This document shows positions 25,876-35,628 of a DNA stretch of 64,000 bases, piece by piece (position 1 is the stretch's first letter; each line of letters opens with the position of its first letter). The notes under the pieces are model-generated. The model was not told where the DNA came from. It saw only the letters and a program-made list of their open reading frames with translations, and made no database searches. This DNA is from Urechidicola vernalis (GTDB lineage: Bacteria > Bacteroidota > Bacteroidia > Flavobacteriales > Flavobacteriaceae): positions 1 to 64,000 of the forward strand of contig NZ_JAVRHV010000003.1 of assembly GCF_031846385.1 (NCBI RefSeq), given 5' to 3'. Made by a program: the position numbers and the translations under genes.

Positions 25876-26541
25876 ATGGCACAATTTACAAGAATAGAAG
25901 TTGCAAATGCAATGAAGGAAACTGGTATGATTCCTTTGTTTTTTAATAATGATTTAGAGTTAAGTAAAAAAGTATTAAAAGCATGTTACGATGGAGGTGC
26001 ACGCTTGTTAGAATTCACTGCAAGAGGAGATTTTGCGCACGAGGTTTTTGGTGAACTTACTAAGTATGCAATAGAAAATTTACCAGGTATGATTATGGGG
26101 GTTGGATCAGTAACAGATGCAGCAGCGGCTAGTTTATACATGTCTTTAGGTGCTAATTTTATTGTAACACCTGTGTTGAGAGAAGATATTGCAATGGTTT
26201 GTAATCGTAGAAAAGTATTATGGTCTCCAGGCTGTGGAACTTTAACGGAAATTACAAGAGCGGAAGAGTTAGGATGCGAAATTGTAAAACTGTTCCCAGG
26301 AGATATTTATGGTCCACAGTTTGTAAAAGGTGTTAAAGGACCACAACCATGGACTAGTATTATGCCAACTGGTGGGGTTAAACCAACAGAAGAAAACTTA
26401 AAAGGCTGGTTTGATGCAGGAGTTACCTGTGTAGGAATGGGGTCTAAACTTATTAGTAAAGAGATTATTGCCAATCAAGACTATAAGAAATTAGAACAAG
26501 ATTGTAGAAATGCATTACAAATAATAAAATCAGTTCGCTAG
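25876..26541 (+). CDS. eda: KDPG/KHG aldolase
   Basis: This protein of 221 residues matches the Eda family: LLEFTARGDFA with the catalytic Glu, GVGSVTDAAAASLYMSLGANF, and EIVKLFPGDIYGPQFVKGVKGP, whose first Lys forms the Schiff base. GGVKPTEENLKGWFDAGVTCVGMGSKL is the phosphate-binding end (quoted in part: CVGMGSKL). It splits KDPG into pyruvate and glyceraldehyde-3-phosphate. It follows kdgK and is closed by a strong terminator. Confidence 0.92.
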   Translation: MAQFTRIEVANAMKETGMIPLFFNNDLELSKKVLKACYDGGARLLEFTARGDFAHEVFGELTKYAIENLPGMIMGVGSVTDAAAASLYMSLGANFIVTPVLREDIAMVCNRRKVLWSPGCGTLTEITRAEELGCEIVKLFPGDIYGPQFVKGVKGPQPWTSIMPTGGVKPTEENLKGWFDAGVTCVGMGSKLISKEIIANQDYKKLEQDCRNALQIIKSVR

Positions 26542-26568
26542 TTCAATCTATATCAAATAACCAACGAT

Positions 26569-26598
26569 AAAAACCTCTTGACGACTTAAGAGGTTTTT
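26569..26598 (+). terminator. Hairpin terminator between converging units
   Basis: AAAAACCTCTT (26569-26579) pairs with AAGAGGTTTTT (26588-26598), followed by further T residues. It lies 28 bp after the eda stop. The A-tract on the left means it could also serve the reverse-strand unit ending at 26614. Confidence 0.85.
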
Positions 26599-26613
26599 TT
26601 ATTTATTCATAGC

Positions 26614-27138
26614 CTATTTTATAAATGATTTAAAATCTTCTATGCTTTTTGCGTTTTGAAAAGAGGCTTCTCCAATCGTGTTTTTTTCATTACTATCATA
26701 ATCCATTAATATTTTCCATTCTTTATGCTCTTTAATAAAGAGCACATGGAATTGCCCATAATAGGCCTTCGAATTTTGATTTTTATCAGTTCTAACTAGT
26801 TTATAAATTCCTCTTTCACTGGCTACTGAATCATTTTGGATGCGTTCAAAAAATCGAAGTGCAATTTTATTGGTGACTTGTTCCTCTCTGGCTTTTTTGA
26901 ACCGTTTTTTATAATTACTGATATAATTTTCATAATCCGTTATTTTTTGCTCGCCTGATATTCGAATTAATTTTTTAGAATGAATTTCTGCCATTTTTGA
27001 GTAGTCCAAAGAATCAAATGCCATATAAAATTTTGACCATACAAGATTCAATTCTTTAAGATTTGATTCGGATTGATGCTGTGCTTGCATCGAAAAGATT
27101 ACAACAGAAAAGAGGAAAACGAAGAGTCTAGTATTCAT
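26614..27138 (-). CDS. Exported NTF2/SnoaL-like protein
   Basis: This protein of 174 residues has a signal peptide (MNTRLFVFLFSVVIFSMQAQ). The mature part has the layout of an NTF2-like fold (DUF4440-type): helix LNLVWSKFYMAFDSLDYSKM, IHSKKLIRISGEQKI, then strands ERGIYKLVRTDKN, YYGQFHVLFIKEHKEWKILMD. These proteins bind small ligands or act as simple enzymes, and no catalytic residues can be assigned. It is the last gene of a reverse unit, 9 bp after the nitroreductase gene. Confidence 0.65.
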   Translation of the reverse strand: MNTRLFVFLFSVVIFSMQAQHQSESNLKELNLVWSKFYMAFDSLDYSKMAEIHSKKLIRISGEQKITDYENYISNYKKRFKKAREEQVTNKIALRFFERIQNDSVASERGIYKLVRTDKNQNSKAYYGQFHVLFIKEHKEWKILMDYDSNEKNTIGEASFQNAKSIEDFKSFIK

Positions 27139-27147
27139 AATTTAAAT

Positions 27148-27876
27148 TTATACGGCATGATATACTTCTTCAAAAGGGATTCTGAATCTTGAGCCATAAA
27201 TGCCTTTATCGTCTCTAATACCACAACTGATTACCATGTTAATTTCAGCACTAGAAGGTATATTCAGAATCTTCTTAACTCTAACGGTATCACTTCCTTC
27301 CATAGGGCAGGTATCATATCCAATTGCAGCCATGCTTATCATAAAATTTTGCGCAGCTAATCCAGCGCTTTTATGTGCCACAATTCGCATATCACTTTGT
27401 CTAACTTGCCTATATACGGGTTTGAATAAACCGATAATTTGAAATAGAAGATATTTTATATATCCAAGAATTCCCAAAACATCAGCATAAACAGTCGGGA
27501 TTAGCTTTTTGTAATAATTTGTAGCAATTGCTTTTCTCTTTAAAAGATGCGCTTCCAAATCTGGTTTACTAAAAGCCTCATTTATATACTTAATATTTGC
27601 TGATGCTCGTTGCTTCCATAAATCCTTTCTTGCAACAACGACTACTAATTGTTTTGCCGTTTTAGCCGTATTTTGGTTGAAACAAGCGGAACTCATTTCT
27701 TGGATTTTCTTCGAATCTGTTACATGATAAAACTCCCACAATTGCAGATTAGAACTTGTAGGAGCCAAGACCGCCTGCTCAATACATTGCTTTACTTTTT
27801 CAGTTTCAATGGGTGTGTTTTTATATACTCTACAAGAACGTCTATAGGCTATAGCTTCACTAACGGTTTTTTCCAT
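27148..27876 (-). CDS. Nitroreductase family flavoprotein
   Basis: This protein of 242 residues carries the FMN-binding nitroreductase pattern: AIAYRRSCRVYKNTPIE, VLAPTSSNLQLWEFYHV, AGLAAQNFMISMAAIGYDTCPMEG and NMVISCGIRD. There is no signal peptide, so it is cytosolic. It would reduce quinones, nitro compounds or other electron acceptors with NAD(P)H. A central hydrophobic stretch (VLGILGYIKYLLFQIIGLF) is more lipophilic than usual. It sits in the reverse unit with cytochrome-type genes, 51 bp after the peroxidase gene. Confidence 0.85.
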   Translation of the reverse strand: MEKTVSEAIAYRRSCRVYKNTPIETEKVKQCIEQAVLAPTSSNLQLWEFYHVTDSKKIQEMSSACFNQNTAKTAKQLVVVVARKDLWKQRASANIKYINEAFSKPDLEAHLLKRKAIATNYYKKLIPTVYADVLGILGYIKYLLFQIIGLFKPVYRQVRQSDMRIVAHKSAGLAAQNFMISMAAIGYDTCPMEGSDTVRVKKILNIPSSAEINMVISCGIRDDKGIYGSRFRIPFEEVYHAV

Positions 27877-27927
27877 GAATTGATTTTTTATAAATATAGA
27901 AAATCTAAATGGAGAATGAAGTTCTGA

Positions 27928-28929
27928 TTAGTTAAAAGGATTAATTATGTAACCTGTAGGAATTTCACCTGTTAAGGAATTTAGAAATTGAATAATTTTA
28001 GAAATGTCCGCTTCGCTAATTTCCATTCCGCGTTCATGACGCCCCATAAGTTTTATTGCGCTACCTAAATCATCTGATGAGCCATCATGAAAATAAGGCG
28101 CAGTTTTTTCCACGTTTCTTAGGGGTGCTACTCTAAAAAACATCTTATACGCTGATAATTTTTTTACGTGATAATAACCTAAGTCTTTTTGATTTGGCCA
28201 TTTTTCAGCAATACCTAATTTCTGAATCATTTGTCCACCAAAGTTTGATCCGGTATGACAAGAATAACAACTTTTGGAATTAAATACATGTCCGCCTTCT
28301 ACTTGTTCACTAGTTAAAGCAGTATCATCACCTTTTAAAAAGGAATCAATTGGTGCAGGTGTTTTGAGTCCTATGATGAACGCTTCGAGTGCTTCAATAA
28401 CCTGTTCAAAAGAAATGGATTTTGAATGATTTGGATATGCAGCCTTGAATAGTGATTGATACTTTGCATCATTTTCTAATTGCTTCAGAATTTGATTTAT
28501 ATTCTGAACATTCATTTCATTAGAGTCTGTAAATGCTTGTTTTAATTTGTCATTTAATGAAGTAAGTGCGCCATCAGCGTTGAACATATCTAATGAACCT
28601 AAATTGTACAAGGAAGGAACATCTCTAGATGAATTCCCTTTTCCTTTCGACCCAATAAAATATGAGCCGTTGGTTCCGTATTTTTTTAAGTCGTGGCAAC
28701 TATTGCATGAAACTGATTTTTTGTTTGATAGGCGTTCGTCATAAAATAAACGCCTCCCTAAGTCAATCTTACTTTTATTAGTGTTTAGTTCTTCATAGTC
28801 GTGAGAAACAGGAACAAAATAAGGTTGTAATACTTTTCTTAAACTCTCTGCTTTAGAAGTTGATTGACCGTTAACTAAAAAAGGTAAAAACCAAAAGAGA
28901 CTTAAAAGAACCTTATGTTGAAGATTCAT
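27928..28929 (-). CDS. Di-heme cytochrome c peroxidase family protein
   Basis: This protein of 333 residues has a signal peptide (cleavage near VNGQS) and two heme c motifs, CNSCH and CYSCH, with the family pattern GRRLFYDERLSNKKSVSCNS and FRVAPLRNVEKTAPYFHDGS (the last two quoted near the second heme domain). It is the MauG/CcpA superfamily. Such periplasmic enzymes reduce H2O2 or modify proteins using electrons from cytochromes. It starts 1 bp after the symporter gene ends and probably works with the cytochrome-like protein at 31633-35628. Confidence 0.9.
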   Translation of the reverse strand: MNLQHKVLLSLFWFLPFLVNGQSTSKAESLRKVLQPYFVPVSHDYEELNTNKSKIDLGRRLFYDERLSNKKSVSCNSCHDLKKYGTNGSYFIGSKGKGNSSRDVPSLYNLGSLDMFNADGALTSLNDKLKQAFTDSNEMNVQNINQILKQLENDAKYQSLFKAAYPNHSKSISFEQVIEALEAFIIGLKTPAPIDSFLKGDDTALTSEQVEGGHVFNSKSCYSCHTGSNFGGQMIQKLGIAEKWPNQKDLGYYHVKKLSAYKMFFRVAPLRNVEKTAPYFHDGSSDDLGSAIKLMGRHERGMEISEADISKIIQFLNSLTGEIPTGYIINPFN

Positions 28930-28930
28930 A

Positions 28931-30256
28931 TTATTCAGATTTCAATCGTTGAATGGTTTTATATCCGTAGAAGCCAACAACAGAAAGGCAAAGCATTGGA
29001 AGTATAAATGAAAAGTTCACTTCAGGAATATAGCCTAAAAACGTGATGTCGTTAAAACCGTCCCCTCCCATGTCTAAAATCGCTGCTTGAATTGGAGGCA
29101 TAAACGCACCACCAACAATGGCCATCACCAAACCAGCAGATCCTATTTTTGCTTCATCTCCCATATCCTTTAAAGCGATTCCATAAATAGTCGGAAACAT
29201 AATAGACATAAATATAGAAATTGCAACTAGTGAAATTAAGCCTGGAATTCCGGGTAATAACACTGCTCCCAATGCGCATATTGCTCCAGAAAAACCAAAT
29301 ACAGCAAGTACTTTTGATGGATTTACGCGACGCATAATTCCTGTTCCAATCCATCTTCCGGAAAGGAATAATATCATGGCAGCTATATTAAAATTAGTGG
29401 CGGTTATATTCAAATCATGTGTCTCATTTAGATTGTCTACATATTGAAAAATAAAAGTCCAACACATAATCTGTGAACCAACGCATGCTGCTTGAGCAAC
29501 AACTCCGCCTAAATAATTTTTGTTCTTAAATAGTTTAGAAAACGATGCTGACAGGCTTATTTTATCGTCGTGTATCGTCTTCGGAATTTTAGTAAAAATG
29601 ATGATTGCCATAATTGCTAAAACCAGCACTCCTAAACTGATGTATGGTACGCTGATGACACCTAAGTCATTTTCTCGAATTACCGCTAGTTCATCTGATG
29701 ATAATGCAGCATATGCTTCAGTTGTATAATTATCAGATTGAATCGCTCCGATAACAAAAACTTGTGCAATGATCATTCCTGTTAAAGAACCAACTGGGTT
29801 AAAGGCTTGTGCAAGATTTAAACGTTGGGTTGCTGTTCTTTTATCTCCTAAAGAAAGTATTAAAGGATTTGCCGTAGTTTCTAAAAATGAAAGTCCACAA
29901 GTTATAACCCATAGTGAGATTAGAAAGAAATTAAAATTTTCAAAGGCAGCTGCAGGATAAAACATAAACGCACCTATAGCATACAGAGTTAATCCTAGAA
30001 TAATTCCCGATTTATAGCTGAATTTTCTTATAAATAATGCGGCAGGTAAAGCCATGAAAAAATAGCCAAAATAGAAAGCCGATTGCACCAAAGAGGCTTG
30101 TAAATTTGACAATTCTGGCATCACTTTTTTAAATGCCGAAACCATCGGATTGGTTAAGTCATTTGCAATGCCCCATAAAGCAAATAAGGAAGTTATTATA
30201 ATAAATGGGAATAACAATTTCTTGCTTACTATGGGGGTGCTTTTGAGGTTGGTCAT
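28931..30256 (-). CDS. FucP-like MFS sugar:proton symporter
   Basis: This protein of 441 residues has twelve membrane segments and the FucP subfamily pattern: FALWGIANDLTNPMVSAFKK, FYFGYFFMALPAALFIRKFS, LETTANPLILSLG, RLNLAQAFNPVGSLTGM and SIMFPTIYGIALKDMGD. It belongs to the group of L-fucose, glucose/galactose or related sugar symporters and is a paralogue of the transporter at 40211-41521. Its position within a redox and DUF1592 unit suggests a different sugar or derivative. It overlaps no gene but has 1-bp spacing to the peroxidase gene. Confidence 0.88.
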   Translation of the reverse strand: MTNLKSTPIVSKKLLFPFIIITSLFALWGIANDLTNPMVSAFKKVMPELSNLQASLVQSAFYFGYFFMALPAALFIRKFSYKSGIILGLTLYAIGAFMFYPAAAFENFNFFLISLWVITCGLSFLETTANPLILSLGDKRTATQRLNLAQAFNPVGSLTGMIIAQVFVIGAIQSDNYTTEAYAALSSDELAVIRENDLGVISVPYISLGVLVLAIMAIIIFTKIPKTIHDDKISLSASFSKLFKNKNYLGGVVAQAACVGSQIMCWTFIFQYVDNLNETHDLNITATNFNIAAMILFLSGRWIGTGIMRRVNPSKVLAVFGFSGAICALGAVLLPGIPGLISLVAISIFMSIMFPTIYGIALKDMGDEAKIGSAGLVMAIVGGAFMPPIQAAILDMGGDGFNDITFLGYIPEVNFSFILPMLCLSVVGFYGYKTIQRLKSE

Positions 30257-30286
30257 AAAATTTGGTTCGCTGGGTTTTGGATTGTT

Positions 30287-31630
30287 TTATAAAGTTGGTA
30301 GGTTACCTGTACTATCGGCAAAAACCTCAGTTTCTACTCCAATTTTGTGTAACATGCTTACAAATAAATCGGCCATATGCACCTTTTTAGGATCGTAGAT
30401 TTCATAAGAACCATGATTCATTCCTAGTTTAGACCCACCTGCCAAGATTGTTGGGTAATTATTAGCATTATGGGTAGAACAGCACGCACTTCCGTACATA
30501 ACCAACGTATTGTCTAATAATGACCCATGTTCATCGTGAGTATTCTCCATTCGATCTAAGAAATAGGCAAATTGTTTAGACAGCCATGCGTCATATTTAC
30601 CTAATCGCTCTTGATAACCAGTAGCTCTATCATGTGTCATTCCATGATGACTTGTAAAATCTAATGTTAGTTTAGGAAAGGCATCAAACAATCCCATACC
30701 GTCTTCTCTACCCATCATAAAAGTCATAACGCGCGTTATGTCAGTTTGTAAGCCAAGAATCATTAAATCCATAGTAGAACGTAAATAAGCTTCTGGATTT
30801 ACTTTGGCATCAACATTTAAATTGATGTAAGATGCATCAAATTCTTTCATCGGAACATCTAGCCACTTTTCATTTCTTTTAACCTGCTCTTCAATAGAAT
30901 TTAAAGACGACATGTATTCGTCCAATTTTATATTATCATTATATCCTAAATTACGTTTCAAGCGCTTGCTATCTTCTAAAACTAAATCTACAATCTTTTG
31001 GTCCTGTTGTAAACTCTTGCGTCTTTCAGAAGAAGTTCCTCCTCCATTTGGAGAAAAATAACGTTCAAAAATTTCTCTTTGTCTATGCTCCGAAGGGATT
31101 GCTTTTCCTGTAGAATCAAAAGATAATGTTGACGCTCTTGATTTATAACCCACCCCACCATCAGTAGATAATGTTAAAGATGGAATTCTTGTATGTCTAG
31201 ATAGTTTTTGCGCTGCAACTTGATCTACAGAAATGGTGTTTAAATATTTATCACCTCTTAAATCACCACCAGTAAGCCACGTATCACCAGCCATATGGCC
31301 AAGTACATTTCTACTATTAGGGTGACTTAAACCACCAAGTATGGACATGTTATTTCTATGCCTTTCTAGGGGTGCTAAAGAATTTGTTAACTCATAATCT
31401 GTTCCAGTTTCATGAGGAAACCAATTCCATTGTCGATGTTTAGAATCTGCTCCAGGAGACATTGCTACGCCATTAGGAAAATACAAGAAACAGAGTCTTT
31501 TTGGTGTGTTTGATTCTGCAAAACTAGTCAGCGTGCTCATTCCCATACTTTCCATATACGGAAGCATGACAGCAGCTCCAACTCCTTTAATAAACGTTCT
31601 GCGATCTAAGTGCCATGATTTTCTAGCCAT
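30287..31630 (-). CDS. DUF1552 protein, Tat-exported
   Basis: This protein of 447 residues starts with a twin-arginine signal (DRRTFIKGVGAAVMLPYMES). The rest is the DUF1552 family, common in Planctomycetes, Verrucomicrobia and some Bacteroidota, with LCFLYFPNGVAMSPG, ILGGLSHPNSRNVLGHMAGD, SVDQVAAQK and MYGSACCSTHNANNYPTILA. The fold resembles sulfatase/phosphatase-like proteins (DUF1501-type), but no activity is established. DUF1552 genes usually sit beside DUF1592 genes, as here (2-bp gap), which implies a joint periplasmic system. Confidence 0.88.
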   Translation of the reverse strand: MARKSWHLDRRTFIKGVGAAVMLPYMESMGMSTLTSFAESNTPKRLCFLYFPNGVAMSPGADSKHRQWNWFPHETGTDYELTNSLAPLERHRNNMSILGGLSHPNSRNVLGHMAGDTWLTGGDLRGDKYLNTISVDQVAAQKLSRHTRIPSLTLSTDGGVGYKSRASTLSFDSTGKAIPSEHRQREIFERYFSPNGGGTSSERRKSLQQDQKIVDLVLEDSKRLKRNLGYNDNIKLDEYMSSLNSIEEQVKRNEKWLDVPMKEFDASYINLNVDAKVNPEAYLRSTMDLMILGLQTDITRVMTFMMGREDGMGLFDAFPKLTLDFTSHHGMTHDRATGYQERLGKYDAWLSKQFAYFLDRMENTHDEHGSLLDNTLVMYGSACCSTHNANNYPTILAGGSKLGMNHGSYEIYDPKKVHMADLFVSMLHKIGVETEVFADSTGNLPTL

Positions 31631-31632
31631 AA

Positions 31633-34600
31633 CTAATCTATTTTGCTTATGGTTTTTGCATTGTTAAAATGATTCAAAAAAGAATCACTTTTTATAATTT
31701 CTTCTAAAACCGATTTAAATTTATAATCACTTTGTTTTACCTTTTCTACAATATCATTTAACTCCTTTTCATCAGAGAAACTTACATCTCTACCCAATGC
31801 ATATGCGAATAAATGTTCAACAACAGACTTGGTAAACTCATCTTTTTTCTGTGTTAGTAGATATTCTTTTATGCCTTTTATCCCCTCAACTTCAGTACCG
31901 TCAGGTAATACAGACTTAGAATCTATAGGTGTTTCTTTAAACATTTCTCTAAATCTACCAACGGCATCATAGTTCTCAAATGCCACTCCATAAGGATCAA
32001 TTTTTAAATGACAATCGATACAAGATACTTTATTTCTGTGTAATTCCAATTGTTCTTTTAATGTTAAGTTCTCAAAGCCAGGAGTTTCCGGGTCTAATTC
32101 TGGCACATTTGGCGGAGGTGGAGGCGGTGGATCACCAAGTATTTTTTCTTTTAACCAAACCGCTCTTTTAATTGGGTGGGCTTGTTTTCCATTAGAATGC
32201 CCCGTTAAAAATGCACCTTGTGATAATAAACCTCCTCTGTTTTCTTCTCTAGGAATTGCAACAGGTCTAAATTCATTTCCAAAAACACCGTCAACTCCAT
32301 AAAATTCCGCTAAATTTTGATTTAGCATTGCAAAATCAGAATCGATAAAGTTTAGAATACTTTTATTTTCTTTAAGAATGTAATGGATAAAATTATAGGT
32401 TTCGTCGGCCATATCTTCTTTTACAAAACGTGTAAAGTCTGGATACATATTAACATCTATATTTATGCTACTTAGACGATCTACTCTTAACCATTCGTAA
32501 GCGAATGACTCGATCATTTTCATCGTTTTAGGACTCTCAATCATTCGGTCTATTTGATTCGATAAGTCCTTTTCTAACATTCCAACTGAAGCCAATTCAT
32601 TTAATGTTTCATCCGGTGGTGAATTCCATAAGAAATAAGCCATTTTAGAAGCCAAATAATAATCATCATTGAATATTTTTGGTGTAGATTTTTCTGACTC
32701 TAACAAGTATAAAAAGTTTGGAGAACACAGTATTGCTACCAATACTTCTTTTACACCATCTTCATAAACTGGGAAATCATCTTTAATATCCATCCAAAAA
32801 TTAAAGTAGCGATCTAATTCGCCAGTAATTAACGGTCGTCTAAAAGCGCGCTCCATAAATTCTTTAATTACTTCGGCTGTATAGACTTCTCGATTGTTTT
32901 TATTTGGGGAATCTACAAAAATTGTACTATGACTTTTTGGTGGCCAAATTGGGTGATACGGTGTTTCTAACTCCATAGATTCTACCAATAAGGCTGGTCC
33001 GTTCTCGCCTTTATTTTTTACCAAATGATTGTTCCATAGGCCAACAATCATCGTGTTTGAAAAAGGCTCTGTTTCTATAGGATCAAAAATTGGTACCGGT
33101 AAATTTTCTAACTGTCCTGTAAATTCATAGGTATTAAAGTCTCCAACTTCAGAAGTCACTTCTTTACTTACATCAAATGTATTGTAATCCATTCCATCAT
33201 CAGTTCTTGTTGCTATAAAGGCTTTTAAAGATGGAACTAAATCTTTGTATTGTTCTTGATTTTTCTGGACTTCCTTCTTTAAAGCAATCGGAATCTCGCT
33301 GGTTTCAGGTAAAGGTGTAAATCGTACTTCTTTGTAACCTACGAAAAACGCGCCACCTGTTTCAATTTTATATTTACCTTTTCTTAAATAGGCTAAGGTA
33401 ACTGGAGTTACGATTTCAGATTGTTTTTCAAGTTCTGTTGGTAGTTGTAGTCTTTCTTCAATTTTATTAAACTTCCCAATTTTTAACATGTACGAAGGCA
33501 TATTGTCTTGAGAAACATAAGGATGGACTAAATCTATTTGATAAAAACTATCAGATGGAATTTTAATTTCTAAAATTGATGAAGCCGCAGAGTCGATACG
33601 TTCCGGAACTAACATGCTTTCTTTTAGTTCAAGGTTTTTAGTGTTTTTACTGTCGGTTGCCAAAAGGTGAACTGTATTTGGAGTAATTTCAGCCGCTTTA
33701 TGTTCTCTTAAATCAATGAGTCCTTCACGCATCGAAATTCCATATCCTTTAGATGCATTTACTCTAAGAACAAAGTTTCCATCTCTTGGGTAATTGTTTT
33801 TAATTAGCATCTTAGCGTTTGGAGATGGACCTTGCCAAGAACGTGGCGGTACATCTTTATGTGGCAATGCAGAATATAAAATTAATCCATCATTTTCAAC
33901 TGCATATCTATCGCTGGCAGAACCTCTCATGTCAATTCCTATACGTTCTTTTATAGTATCAGTTACATCAAAATTAGTTCCGTTACCATCAAATAGGTCT
34001 ACTTTAAAATCTTCATGTTTTAATGCAGCGGATTGATATCCTCCGTATTCAGCAGCGACCTTTCCTTCACCAATTCCTTTTCCGAATGTAATTTTATATT
34101 TTTTAGAAACTGGTTTTGGACCAAGTACTATTGCTTTATCTAAGGCTACTCTTGCTATTTTTTGATAATAATCTATGTGTAAAGATGAAATTTGAAGTAC
34201 TTCTCCGTTATTAGAAAAACCCATTTTTGATTTTCCATCATCGGGCAACACATATCCAAAGTTAATAGGTAGTTCTAAAAGTTGATTTAAACTGTTGGTG
34301 TATTGCGATTTTGTTAAACGCCTTGTAACACTTTTGTTGGTCGTGCTTTTGGCATCCGCTGCTTTGTCTAAATTGTTAGTAATCCAATCTACAACCAGCT
34401 TTCTTTCTTCCTCTGTTAATTGTTCTTTTTTCTTTGGAGGCATGTTTCCTGCGTTAATTTCATCAAGTGCGGAATGCCATTTTTCTGCATCGCCTCCATG
34501 AATCATGTCGGCATTTAAAACGTCTAAACGAATATCTCCTTTTTGTTTTTTAGATCCATGACATTGGTAACAATATTTGTTCAGAATAGGTTGAATCTCA

Positions 34601-35628
34601 TTTGCGTATTTTAAAGAAGTTTCTGAATTGTTTTTAGTGGCCATTTTTTCTTTTGTCAAAACAGCGAGTCTTTCCATTTCTTTTTCAACAGCCGCTTCTT
34701 CTTTTTCTATAATGGCTACTTGCTCAATAACTTCGGGTTTAACACTGTCTAAAGAACTTGAAATCCAATTTAAAATACTTTCTTTGGCATGGTTTGATAA
34801 TGGTTCTTCCTCTTCTGGAGGCATATTTCCTTCATTAATTTCAGTATAGACAGATTTCCACTTTTTAACTGTTGCAGCATTTGCCATTTTCCAATTGATA
34901 TTGTCCAATCGTAAATCACCTTTTTGCTTATTGGCGTTATGGCACTCAAAACAATTATTGTCCATTATAGGATGAATACTATCGGCAAACATTATTGCTC
35001 TATTCATAATTACAGCATCCGTACTTTCACTAGATTCTTTCAGTTCTTCAATGTCTGAAAGCATTGTTTCAGATTCCGACTTTTCTACACCTAAAAGGTT
35101 TTTTAAACTGTCAGGCATTTCTTTTGTCAAGTAATTAGAACCATGTGTTAATGATCCACCATAATGACCTGCTACGGATAACAATAATACATTCACAAAT
35201 AAAACCAATTGATAGAGTTTAACTTGTTTTTTAGTCTGAGAATACGCCCATAATCTTAAGGTAAGCAACCAAATTGAAATGAATGCTGTGGCCCAACCAA
35301 GCCATTTATGATAGGAGAGGACTTCATCATTATATCCGCCACTCGATGCAAGAAAAAAACCAAATATTACTGCAGGTAGTATACTTAGAGCACTAAACCA
35401 AAGTAAAAGTTTATTTGCATTTTCTAACTTTAATTCTGGCTTAAAAAAGTTGATTAATTCCAAACAAAATAACCCAATTAAAGATCCAATGGGTAAATGA
35501 AGAATCAATGGATGGAAGTTTCCAAAAAATAAGACAACACTATTTTTTTCTCCAATATTTATAGGGAAAATTAATAGTCCGAATAGAACTATTGAGGCTG
35601 AAATAGTAAAAATTAGTGTTTTCTTCAT
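31633..35628 (-). CDS. Very large membrane cytochrome-like protein (DUF2231, PSCyt1 x2, DUF1587/1592/1588/1585)
   Basis: This protein of 1331 residues has an N-terminal four- to five-helix membrane domain like DUF2231 (residues 1-165). Two cytochrome-type segments follow, with CFECH (226-230) and CYQCH (about 352-356), each followed by KQKGD.RLD and a GNMPP motif. Then come DUF1587 (RRLTKSQYTNSLNQLLELP), a carbohydrate-binding-like middle part, DUF1592 (FMERAFRRPLITGELDRYFN), DUF1588 (with proline run and CIDCH near 1200) and DUF1585. The third CxxCH could bind a third heme. Function is unknown. The set looks like a membrane-anchored electron-transfer protein that also binds a polymer or its ligand. 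Confidence 0.85.
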   Translation of the reverse strand: MKKTLIFTISASIVLFGLLIFPINIGEKNSVVLFFGNFHPLILHLPIGSLIGLFCLELINFFKPELKLENANKLLLWFSALSILPAVIFGFFLASSGGYNDEVLSYHKWLGWATAFISIWLLTLRLWAYSQTKKQVKLYQLVLFVNVLLLSVAGHYGGSLTHGSNYLTKEMPDSLKNLLGVEKSESETMLSDIEELKESSESTDAVIMNRAIMFADSIHPIMDNNCFECHNANKQKGDLRLDNINWKMANAATVKKWKSVYTEINEGNMPPEEEEPLSNHAKESILNWISSSLDSVKPEVIEQVAIIEKEEAAVEKEMERLAVLTKEKMATKNNSETSLKYANEIQPILNKYCYQCHGSKKQKGDIRLDVLNADMIHGGDAEKWHSALDEINAGNMPPKKKEQLTEEERKLVVDWITNNLDKAADAKSTTNKSVTRRLTKSQYTNSLNQLLELPINFGYVLPDDGKSKMGFSNNGEVLQISSLHIDYYQKIARVALDKAIVLGPKPVSKKYKITFGKGIGEGKVAAEYGGYQSAALKHEDFKVDLFDGNGTNFDVTDTIKERIGIDMRGSASDRYAVENDGLILYSALPHKDVPPRSWQGPSPNAKMLIKNNYPRDGNFVLRVNASKGYGISMREGLIDLREHKAAEITPNTVHLLATDSKNTKNLELKESMLVPERIDSAASSILEIKIPSDSFYQIDLVHPYVSQDNMPSYMLKIGKFNKIEERLQLPTELEKQSEIVTPVTLAYLRKGKYKIETGGAFFVGYKEVRFTPLPETSEIPIALKKEVQKNQEQYKDLVPSLKAFIATRTDDGMDYNTFDVSKEVTSEVGDFNTYEFTGQLENLPVPIFDPIETEPFSNTMIVGLWNNHLVKNKGENGPALLVESMELETPYHPIWPPKSHSTIFVDSPNKNNREVYTAEVIKEFMERAFRRPLITGELDRYFNFWMDIKDDFPVYEDGVKEVLVAILCSPNFLYLLESEKSTPKIFNDDYYLASKMAYFLWNSPPDETLNELASVGMLEKDLSNQIDRMIESPKTMKMIESFAYEWLRVDRLSSINIDVNMYPDFTRFVKEDMADETYNFIHYILKENKSILNFIDSDFAMLNQNLAEFYGVDGVFGNEFRPVAIPREENRGGLLSQGAFLTGHSNGKQAHPIKRAVWLKEKILGDPPPPPPPNVPELDPETPGFENLTLKEQLELHRNKVSCIDCHLKIDPYGVAFENYDAVGRFREMFKETPIDSKSVLPDGTEVEGIKGIKEYLLTQKKDEFTKSVVEHLFAYALGRDVSFSDEKELNDIVEKVKQSDYKFKSVLEEIIKSDSFLNHFNNAKTISKID

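Noticed and set aside
24751..26541. KDG kinase and KDPG aldolase as part of the fucose pathway
   Set aside because: The operon contains the diketo-deoxyfuconate hydrolase route and the two genes are 12 kb away with their own terminator. Uronate use is more likely.
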